From contig JAZRQA010000037.1 of assembly GCA_045649505.1 (NCBI GenBank), positions 1 through 10,595 of the forward strand: 10,595 bases of DNA. Direction: 5' to 3'. The notes beneath the pieces are model-generated. The model was given only the letters and a program-made list of their open reading frames with translations, did no database searches and was not told the origin of the DNA. Each line of letters starts with the position of its first letter. Position 1 is the first letter of the stretch. The translations under genes were made by a program, and so were the position numbers. This stretch comes from SIG587 sp045649505. GTDB lineage: Bacteria; Bacillota; Clostridia; Oscillospirales; Acutalibacteraceae. Positions 1-4,747 of this stretch are shown one piece after another.

Positions 1-103
1 ATCAAAACATCACAATAGGTTGAATATGAGCTTTCGGGAAATGAGTTTGCCAAAAATGTTCCCGAAACTAAATCCTTAAGACCGTTAATATTCTGCTTAG
101 AAG
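1..103. repeat. 103-bp direct repeat, copy 1 (at window edge)
   Basis: This stretch is identical, base for base, to 187-289 at an offset of 186 bp. Read on the minus strand it encodes part of the SH3b cell-wall protein (the stretch around NINGLKDL to TYCDVLI). The left limit of the repeat is not visible because the match reaches base 1. The two copies diverge on the right at 104 and 290. A 9-bp inverted repeat (TTTCGGGAA at 32-40 and TTCCCGAAA at 59-67) lies inside, but this sequence is coding and the hairpin may be incidental. Confidence 0.95.
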
Positions 104-186
104 AAGTCGGATCGTAGCCATGTCGTTCTGTGAGCCAAGGAGTTGACTATAAAGCTTGTTTCCTAAGACCGCTTGGCCTCCGACTT
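104..186. other. 83-bp segment with inverted ends between the two repeat copies
   Basis: The segment starts AAGTCGGA and ends TCCGACTT, a perfect 8-bp terminal inverted repeat. A second nested pair, CCAAGGAG-side GCCAAG (minus) with CTTGGC, could form an inner stem. On the minus strand the outer stem followed by GGCCAAGCGG looks like the acceptor and D arms of a tRNA, but no proper T loop or anticodon stem follows. It supplies the last 12 codons and the TAG stop (147-149) of the truncated gene. Repeat plus segment is 186 bp, exactly 62 codons. Its origin is unknown: small insertion, recombination scar or assembly junction. Confidence 0.6.
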
Positions 187-977
187 ATCAAAACATCACA
201 ATAGGTTGAATATGAGCTTTCGGGAAATGAGTTTGCCAAAAATGTTCCCGAAACTAAATCCTTAAGACCGTTAATATTCTGCTTAGAAGCATCATATGAC
301 TGTTGCAGAAACTGAAAAATAGCAGTTGAATTCAAAGAATTACGAGGATCTAAATAGTATGCAACTACATTTCTATCTGCCGCTACCCAACCACCGGTAT
401 CAAAGACTACCCAACTTTTACTATCCCAGTTATATGCTCCGTACTCCATTGATTTCCATGAGTTGGGAGTTTGTATTAGACTTGTACCAACATTACTTTC
501 GGTATTAAGCGCAAATTCCCAAGTATGATTAAGATGATCTGCGACAAAAACCCATTTTGGATATGTTGCATGCAATGTACGAAGCAATGGTTTGTAGCTT
601 TCAGGGAAGCCCTGATTTTTAAGATATTCTTCAAATTCCGCTTCGTGTGTATATTCATATATAGGATCTATGAAATTTGTGGCAACATATTTACCCTCAA
701 ACTGGCTTTTTCCATCAACTGATATTTTATACCAATGAGGATAATTTGTATTTGATGAATTAACCTTATCAAGTATTTTAACCTTATCCCCAGGATAAAG
801 TTTGCCTACTTCTGCATAAGTTGTGTTTGGTCCCGAACGCACAATCAACCAATCGCTTACAGCAACTGAGCCGTATTGAGGCAAAGTTTCGGCACTTACA
901 GGTACACTTGCAAAGCAGGTTAAAGCAATTATTGCAATGCAAAGCATAACACTAAGTATTCGTTTTTTAAAATGCAT
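147..977 (-). pseudogene. Secreted SH3b-domain cell-wall hydrolase, truncated before its catalytic domain
   Basis: The ATG at 975-977 is preceded by GAAGGAG at good spacing. Residues 1-29 are a signal peptide with a likely cut after VSA. Residues ~36-104 form a bacterial SH3 domain (VRSGPNTTYAEVGKLYPGDKVKIL). Residues ~112-264 match the region, known from clostridial surface proteins, that precedes an exo-glucosaminidase-type domain: FPESYKPLLRTLHATYPKWVF, SWKS, VAYYLDPRNSLN, IFQFL, GTF, TYCDVLI. In such proteins the next residues lead into the catalytic domain. Here, after Ile264, the frame enters an unrelated 83-bp segment and stops after 12 more codons. Past that TAG the frame stays open to the window edge through a second copy of the same coding repeat. 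I call it a pseudogene or interrupted gene; an assembly fault at a contig end would look the same. The family assignment is from recognition, not a search. Confidence 0.7.
187..289. repeat. 103-bp direct repeat, copy 2 (inside the SH3b gene)
   Basis: Exact copy of 1-103. This copy is continuous with the N-terminal coding part of the gene at 147-977, so it is probably the original location. It covers roughly residues 231-264 of that protein. At its left edge, bases 186 and below, the expected family sequence stops and unrelated sequence begins. Confidence 0.95.
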
Positions 978-1016
978 AACTGCTCCTTCAAAAAGACAAA
1001 TTTATTATATATAAAC

Positions 1017-1045
1017 ATTATACAAGTTTTGACGAACTATGTCAA
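1017..1045 (-). promoter_or_regulatory. Consensus sigma-A promoter for the SH3b gene
   Basis: On the minus strand TTGACA (1040-1045) and TATAAT (1017-1022) are separated by exactly 17 bp, a perfect match to the sigma-A consensus. It sits about 40 bp upstream of the start codon at 977. A short inverted repeat, TTGAC-7 nt-GTCAA (1029-1045), overlaps the -35 box and could be an operator, but five-base arms are weak evidence. Confidence 0.85.
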
Positions 1046-1090
1046 TAATGCAGAAAAATTTAACAAATTATGCATAATCTGTCGTTAATT

Positions 1091-1123
1091 TGCTCCCTCC
1101 TGTTCGAGTCACAACCGCACATT
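1091..1123. repeat. Diverged copy of the tRNA-terminator-associated box
   Basis: These 33 bases match 2088-2120 at 29 positions with no gap, including TTCGAGTC and CAACCGCA. As at 2088, the box stands directly next to a rho-independent hairpin, but the hairpin stem here has a different sequence (AAACACTTCC instead of AGCAAGCC). TTCGAGTC followed by a C/A-rich tail resembles the T loop and acceptor end of a tRNA read on the plus strand. No complete tRNA can be folded around it. Confidence 0.7.
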
Positions 1124-1126
1124 AAA

Positions 1127-1161
1127 AAAAGAAACACTTCCTTTTGGGAAGTGTTTCTTTT
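1127..1161 (-). terminator. Rho-independent terminator of the XRE regulator gene (bidirectional form)
   Basis: A perfect 15-bp stem (1127-1141 with 1147-1161) closes a 5-nt loop. Read on the minus strand the stem runs straight into a run of T, and it lies about 90 bp past the stop codon of the regulator at 1249. The A- and T-rich flanks on both sides mean it could also stop plus-strand transcripts. Between it and the regulator's stop is a tandem 10-bp duplication, GTAAAAGTAC at 1196-1205 and 1206-1215, of unknown meaning. Confidence 0.85.
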
Positions 1162-1248
1162 CTGCGAAAGAGTAACCAAACGGAGCAGAATCGAGGTAAA
1201 AGTACGTAAAAGTACACCTTCCGACCCGTTCAATAAACTTAAATTGGG

Positions 1249-1860
1249 TTAATCTTTGCTTAATACCTTTTTCTGCCAGGACTTTTTCCCGCACTTAGGG
1301 CAACGCATATACCTTGTTCTGTTTATGTGCATAGCCATATTCACGGCTTTATAGGTGGGCACATATCTGTGCTTACAGTGCTTACATTCATAGTAGCCTG
1401 CCACCTGCTCGATACGCAATGCATAGAAGCAACCTGCCAAAAATAAAATAAAGCCAAACACGATAAGAGAAACCCTCAACCAAGTTGCCATTTGTATAAA
1501 GGCGGCAATAAAAACAAGGGCGAAAAGAACGATTGTAGCGGTGATGCCTATAAACACTTCTACAGACAACAATCTCTTATCAGCCTGTTCTTTTTGCTTA
1601 ATCATCTCAAGTAAATTGTTTTCTAATTCTTTATTGTAATTATCCATTGTAACTACCTCCCCACATAACAAATCATTAACACTGATACCCAGAACATCAC
1701 AAAGGTCAAGCATAATAGACGAGTCGGGCAGAGATTTGCCAGTTTCCCATTTTGATACCGCCCTATCGGTGATGTTCAGTTTTTCTGCCAACTGCATTTG
1801 AGTTAGGTTCTCCTTTTTTCTGCACTCGGCTATAAACTTTCCAATTTTCACTTGGTCCAT
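1249..1860 (-). CDS. XRE-family transcriptional regulator with two membrane helices and a C-terminal zinc ribbon
   Basis: 203 residues. I chose the ATG at 1858-1860 because AAAGGAGG stands 6 nt before it and the HTH domain starts right after; an in-frame ATG at 1971 would add 37 residues without a ribosome site. Residues ~6-60 are a Cro/CI-type helix-turn-helix (MQLAEKLNITDRAVSKWETG, then SLPDSSIMLDLCDVLGISVNDLL). Residues ~70-95 are charged and probably helical. Two hydrophobic helices follow at ~99-121 and ~126-147. The tail holds Cys159-x2-Cys162 and Cys187-x2-Cys190, a zinc ribbon. The likely topology places both HTH and zinc ribbon in the cytoplasm. It would be a DNA-binding protein held at the membrane; target and signal are unknown. 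It has its own promoter and terminator, so it is a single-gene unit and possibly self-regulated. Confidence 0.88.
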   Translation of the reverse strand: MDQVKIGKFIAECRKKENLTQMQLAEKLNITDRAVSKWETGKSLPDSSIMLDLCDVLGISVNDLLCGEVVTMDNYNKELENNLLEMIKQKEQADKRLLSVEVFIGITATIVLFALVFIAAFIQMATWLRVSLIVFGFILFLAGCFYALRIEQVAGYYECKHCKHRYVPTYKAVNMAMHINRTRYMRCPKCGKKSWQKKVLSKD

Positions 1861-1916
1861 AAATTGCCTCCTTTCGCTTTTAGTATAGGCCATTAAGGGA
1901 ACAAAGAACACGAACT

Positions 1917-1967
1917 GATGGTTGAGTGAGGAGGAATCAACCATCGGTAGAGTGAAAATTGACCGAT
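1917..1967 (-). promoter_or_regulatory. Overlapping hairpins in the leader of the XRE regulator
   Basis: The leader of about 120 nt holds two inverted repeats that share bases 1943-1945 and so cannot both fold fully. One is GATGGTTGA (1917-1925) with TCAACCATC (1937-1945). The other is ATCGGT (1943-1948) with ACCGAT (1962-1967). The loop of the first contains a CCTCCT stretch on the transcript (plus 1929-1934), exactly complementary to the AGGAGG of the ribosome site (plus 1867-1872). This suggests a switch that hides or frees the ribosome site, or a DNA operator for the regulator itself. Both roles are inferred. Confidence 0.45.
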
Positions 1968-1988
1968 ACATTCTTGTTTGTTGAACTG

Positions 1989-2017
1989 ATTATACTACAA
2001 AACAATGCACATTTCAA
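1989..2017 (-). promoter_or_regulatory. Sigma-A promoter of the XRE regulator
   Basis: On the minus strand TTGAAA (2012-2017, one base off consensus) and TATAAT (1989-1994) are 17 bp apart. Transcription would start near 1982, giving a leader of about 120 nt before the ATG at 1860. Confidence 0.8.
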
Positions 2018-2055
2018 TGATATATCACCCGTTCCGCAAGGAACAGATATCATTG

Positions 2056-2174
2056 AAACAGTCCACCGGACTGTTTTCTTCCGCTTTGCTCCTTCCTTTT
2101 CGAGTCCCAACCGCAAATTGCAAAAAGCAAGCCTCTCTTCCGGGGGGCTTGCTTTTTGGTGCCGGTAGTGGGAC
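2056..2174. repeat. ~119-bp direct repeat, copy 1, ending in a tRNA-Leu 3' fragment
   Basis: It matches 2214-2333 with three substitutions (2087, 2101, 2143) and one missing A. In order it holds a perfect hairpin (AAACAGTCC-ACC-GGACTGTTT, 2056-2076), the box TTCGAGTCCCAACCGC, a terminator-like hairpin (2122-2157) and, at 2157-2174, the last 18 nt of the neighbouring tRNA-Leu including CCA. The rest of a tRNA is absent, so this is a fragment. The 39 bp up to the next copy (2175-2213) contain one more short hairpin, GATGC-TCC-GCATC (2182-2194), and nothing coding. Confidence 0.85.
2122..2157 (-). terminator. Duplicate terminator hairpin in repeat copy 1
   Basis: A 12-bp stem AAAAAGCAAGCC / GGCTTGCTTTTT plus a partly paired upper part and a 4-nt loop, nearly the same as the tRNA terminator at 2281-2316. 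It follows an 18-nt tRNA fragment rather than a gene. It may act as a back-up terminator for tRNA-Leu transcripts. Confidence 0.65.
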
Positions 2175-2213
2175 ATGCTACGATGCTCCGCATCTACACG
2201 CCCCCGTCAGCAA

Positions 2214-2333
2214 AAACAGTCCACCGGACTGTTTTCTTCCGCTTCGCTCCTTCCTTTTAGAGTCCCAACCGCAAATTGCAAAAAGCAAGCCTCTCTTCCG
2301 AGGGGCTTGCTTTTTGGTGCCGGTAGTGGGACT
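2214..2333. repeat. ~120-bp direct repeat, copy 2, overlapping the tRNA-Leu gene
   Basis: Second copy of the unit at 2056-2174, about 96% identical. It contains a 10-bp perfect hairpin AAAACAGTCC-ACC-GGACTGTTTT (2213-2235), the box in the form TTAGAGTCCCAACCGC, the tRNA terminator, and then runs into the real tRNA. The match ends inside the tRNA T loop at 2333. The box and the tRNA 3' end face each other around the terminator, like two convergent tRNA ends sharing one hairpin. Confidence 0.85.
2281..2316 (-). terminator. Rho-independent terminator of tRNA-Leu
   Basis: A 16-bp stem (2281-2296 with 2301-2316, one G-T pair) with loop GGAA on the transcript, followed by T-rich sequence on the minus strand. 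The base of the stem begins at 2316, which is also the last A of the encoded CCA, so the hairpin touches the tRNA end with no spacer. Confidence 0.88.
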
Positions 2334-2402
2334 CGAACCCACACGATGTCGCCATCAACGGATTTTGAGTCCGTCACGTCTGCCAATTCCATCATACCGG
2401 CA
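2316..2402 (-). tRNA. tRNA-Leu, anticodon CAA, with encoded CCA
   Basis: The minus strand folds as a class II tRNA. The acceptor stem is GCCGGTA / TACCGGC with A73 and CCA (2316-2318). The D arm has AATTGGCAGAC. The anticodon stem ACGGA / TCCGT closes the loop CTCAAAA, giving anticodon CAA, which reads UUG. A long variable arm (TGATGGCGACATCG) marks it as Leu-type, and the T arm is GTGGG-TTCGAGT-CCCAC. It has its own promoter and terminator and is transcribed divergently from pncB. Protein translations of this stretch on either strand are artefacts. Confidence 0.97.
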
Positions 2403-2425
2403 AATATTTAACTAATACCTAATGA

Positions 2426-2454
2426 TTATACAAAACTTTATCTGCAAAATCAAG
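2426..2454 (-). promoter_or_regulatory. Promoter of tRNA-Leu
   Basis: On the minus strand TTGATT (2449-2454) and TATAAT (2426-2431) are 17 bp apart, about 25 bp upstream of the tRNA 5' end. That is a typical arrangement for a single tRNA gene. Confidence 0.75.
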
Positions 2455-2483
2455 ACTTTTATGAATATTTTTTCTGCTTTTAT

Positions 2484-2512
2484 TTGACATGCAGTAAATT
2501 TACGAGTATTAT
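2484..2512 (+). promoter_or_regulatory. Promoter of pncB and the lipoprotein gene
   Basis: TTGACA (2484-2489, perfect) and TATTAT (2507-2512) are 17 bp apart. A TATAAT lies three bases further on at a less favourable 20-bp spacing. The leader of about 40 nt ends with the ribosome site AGGAG before the ATG at 2559. The promoter lies back to back with that of tRNA-Leu. I see no NiaR-like operator. Confidence 0.75.
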
Positions 2513-2558
2513 AATTATATATTGAAAATTGTTGCGTTAGTTTGGACAGGAGAAAAAT

Positions 2559-3995
2559 ATGGACAGAAATCTTACTATGCTTCAGGACCTTTATGAGATG
2601 ACCATGGCAAACGGCATATTTAACAGCGATATGCGCGACACCGTTGCGTATTTTGATATGTTTTTCCGCCGTGTTCCCGACGAGGGCGGTTTTGCAATAA
2701 TGGCAGGACTTGAGCAACTTATTGAATATTTTAATAATTTATCCTTTACGCAAAATGATATAAAATACCTGCGTTCTCTTAATCTTTTCAGCGAAGACTT
2801 TCTTGAGTATTTAAGCAATTTTAAATTTGAATGTGATGTATGGGCAGTGCCGGAAGGCACTCCCATATTTCCCAAGGAGCCCATTGTTACGGTACGCGGC
2901 CCTGCAATGCAGGCATTTATGGTTGAAACAATGGTGTTGCTTACTATAAATCATCAATCGCTTATTGCTACCAAAGCGAACAGGATTGTACGCGCGGCGC
3001 AAGGCAGAGCAGTTATGGAATTTGGTGCACGCCGTGCACACGGATACGATGCCTCCTACTACGGGGCAAGAGCCGCCATTATAGGCGGATGTATGGGAAC
3101 CTCCGTTGTTAAGACGGCTATGGATTTCGGCGTAAAGCCTTCAGGCACAATGGCTCACAGTTGGGTGCAGCTTTATGACGATGAGTATACTGCTTTCAAA
3201 ACCTATGCACAGCGTTATCCCGACAGTTGCACACTGCTAATTGACACCTACAATGTTTTAAAAAGCGGCGTGCCCAACGCCATTAAGGTATTTGATGAGG
3301 TTTTAAAACCTTTGGGGCATAGACCTAAAGGTGTTCGCATAGATAGCGGAGACATTACCTATCTTACAAAAAAGGTTCGTAAAATGCTCGATGATGCAGG
3401 ATACCCTGACTGCAGAATAGTTGTATCAAACTCACTTGATGAATACCTTATCCGTGATATGATAATGCAGGGTGCCAAGGCCGATATTTTCGGTGTGGGC
3501 GAACGCCTTATAACCGCTTCAAGCGAGGCAGTTTTTGGCGGTGTTTACAAGCTTGCCGCAGTTGAAAAGAACGGTGAGATAATTCCTAAAATAAAAATAA
3601 GTGAAAACACGGCTAAGATAACTATTCCGGGTGTTAAAATTCCTTGGAGACTGTATGACCGAGAAAGTGGAAAATGTATTGCAGATGTTATAACATTAAA
3701 TCACGAAAAAATAGATGATACAAAGCCTTATGAAATTTTTGACCCAATACACACTTGGAAGAAAAAGACGGTAGAAAACTTTGAGGCAAGAAAGCTGCAA
3801 GTAAAAATATTTGAAAAGGGCAAGCAGGTCTACGCCTCTCCGAGCGTTACTGAAATAGCGGATTTTTGCAAATCACAGATTTCGCTTTTGTGGGATGAGG
3901 TTACCCGTTTTGAAAAGCCGCACACCTACTATGTTGACCTTTCTCAAGACCTTTGGAACCAGCAACAGGAGCTGCTAAATTTAAAAAGCAAATAA
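2559..3995 (+). CDS. pncB: Nicotinate phosphoribosyltransferase
   Basis: 478 residues. The enzyme joins nicotinate and PRPP, with ATP hydrolysis, to form nicotinate mononucleotide, the entry step of the Preiss-Handler route to NAD; it is cytoplasmic. The N-terminal LQDLYEMTMANGI, the GRAVMEFGARRAHGYDA block (~149-164), GTMAHSW (196-202, His200 being the probable phosphorylated histidine), IDSGD (261-265), and FGVGERLITA (311-320) are the recognised signatures of the family in that order. Length fits the longer Firmicute form. The ATG at 2559 has AGGAG 8 nt before it. A lipoprotein gene follows after 12 bp and the two probably share a transcript. No defect is visible. Confidence 0.96.
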   Translation: MDRNLTMLQDLYEMTMANGIFNSDMRDTVAYFDMFFRRVPDEGGFAIMAGLEQLIEYFNNLSFTQNDIKYLRSLNLFSEDFLEYLSNFKFECDVWAVPEGTPIFPKEPIVTVRGPAMQAFMVETMVLLTINHQSLIATKANRIVRAAQGRAVMEFGARRAHGYDASYYGARAAIIGGCMGTSVVKTAMDFGVKPSGTMAHSWVQLYDDEYTAFKTYAQRYPDSCTLLIDTYNVLKSGVPNAIKVFDEVLKPLGHRPKGVRIDSGDITYLTKKVRKMLDDAGYPDCRIVVSNSLDEYLIRDMIMQGAKADIFGVGERLITASSEAVFGGVYKLAAVEKNGEIIPKIKISENTAKITIPGVKIPWRLYDRESGKCIADVITLNHEKIDDTKPYEIFDPIHTWKKKTVENFEARKLQVKIFEKGKQVYASPSVTEIADFCKSQISLLWDEVTRFEKPHTYYVDLSQDLWNQQQELLNLKSK

Positions 3996-4007
3996 GGAGA
4001 AGTTTAA

Positions 4008-4631
4008 ATGAAAAAAATACTAAGTTGTTTTTTAGCCGTTGCAATAATGTTTAGCCTATGTGCCTGTGCACGTAACAATAATTCAGGTGCATCAGATATT
4101 TCCATAGAGCACTCGGTAGATATAGCCTACTATGCCTCATTAGGTAAAATACCTGAGCTTGAATACGCTCTGGGAACCGACCCTGATGAGATAATGAATG
4201 GTAGTGGACACGAACAATCACACACAGATGAATCGGTTTCAGACTCTGGTGGACACACCCACGAGGCGCCTACCCTTACAAAAAGTGAGGGTGAGCTTTC
4301 GGTAATGCTTAACGGCGGCACTTTTATATATTATTATGAAAAAGCAAAGGCACAAAACGGAGTTTCTGCGATTGTATGCCTGAATGAAGCATATGGATTT
4401 AATATTACAGACCGCACAGTAACCGTTGATACTGTTAAAGCGGTGCTTTCAAAGTACACACCTACTGTTGCAACACCTACCGAGGATGACCTTTTCTTCC
4501 TCCCTGATACGGGAACACAGGCGACCGCGCTTATTTACACATTTAACGATAAATATAAGCTACAATTCTTCTTTATTGACGGCGCCTTTTCTGCAATAAT
4601 GCTTTCAGATATTTATAACTGGACAATTTAA
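4008..4631 (+). CDS. Small His-rich lipoprotein of unknown function
   Basis: 207 residues, with AAGGAG before the ATG and 12 bp after the pncB stop. Residues 1-19 are a lipoprotein signal (basic MKK, hydrophobic core, LCAC lipobox), with Cys20 the probable lipidated residue, so the mature protein would sit outside on the membrane. Residues ~64-85 are a loose stretch rich in His, Ser, Asp and Glu (GHEQSHTDES and GGHTHEAP) that could bind a metal such as zinc, but no ZnuA-type fold is evident. The remainder looks like a small globular alpha/beta domain ending LQFFFIDGAFSAIMLSDIYNWTI. I do not recognise the family. Co-transcription with pncB could hint at a role near nicotinate uptake, but this is only position. 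Confidence 0.85.
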   Translation: MKKILSCFLAVAIMFSLCACARNNNSGASDISIEHSVDIAYYASLGKIPELEYALGTDPDEIMNGSGHEQSHTDESVSDSGGHTHEAPTLTKSEGELSVMLNGGTFIYYYEKAKAQNGVSAIVCLNEAYGFNITDRTVTVDTVKAVLSKYTPTVATPTEDDLFFLPDTGTQATALIYTFNDKYKLQFFFIDGAFSAIMLSDIYNWTI

Positions 4632-4638
4632 TGTTTTA

Positions 4639-4665
4639 ACGCCCCGATATTTCGGGGCGTTTTTA
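4639..4665 (+). terminator. Terminator after the pncB-lipoprotein unit
   Basis: A 9-bp GC-rich stem ACGCCCCGA / TCGGGGCGT with loop TATT, followed by TTTTATTGTT. It starts 8 bp after the lipoprotein stop codon and separates this unit from the desulfurase operon. Confidence 0.93.
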
Positions 4666-4687
4666 TTGTTATAATTTAAAATTTGTC

Positions 4688-4716
4688 TTGTATATTTTTG
4701 AATTATAATATATAAT
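4688..4716 (+). promoter_or_regulatory. Probable promoter of the desulfurase-thiI-cinA operon
   Basis: TTGTAT (4688-4693) and TATAAT (4711-4716) are 17 bp apart, which would start transcription near 4723, just ahead of the GGAG at 4736. The stretch is almost pure A/T, so other pairs (for example TTGAAT at 4698 with TATATT at 4721) are possible. The exact choice is uncertain; that a promoter lies here is likely because a terminator precedes it. Confidence 0.55.
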
Positions 4717-4747
4717 AATATATATTATACTTTTTGGAGATGTTTAA

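Noticed and set aside
32..67. A 9-bp inverted repeat as a terminator
   Set aside because: It lies in coding sequence of the SH3b protein family, has an 18-nt loop and no T run after it.
104..186. A functional tRNA gene on the minus strand
   Set aside because: The acceptor-like stem is present but the anticodon stem does not pair and the T loop lacks TTCRA. It is kept only as a weak resemblance.
1..289. CRISPR array
   Set aside because: There are only two copies of a 103-bp repeat, lying in coding sequence, with no regular short repeat-spacer pattern.
1070..1294. Short ORFs over the terminator next to the XRE gene
   Set aside because: They read through the 15-bp terminator hairpin and the repeat box, lack ribosome sites, and show no protein-like composition.
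2056..2333. Prophage or integrative element bounded by att sites
   Set aside because: Only 39 bp lie between the two repeat copies and no integrase, excisionase or cargo gene is in the window. At most it is a remnant.
2005..2415. Overlapping ORFs on both strands between 1937 and 2415
   Set aside because: They run through tRNA-Leu, its terminator and the repeats. Their apparent similarity to each other comes from the DNA repeat, and none has a convincing ribosome site.
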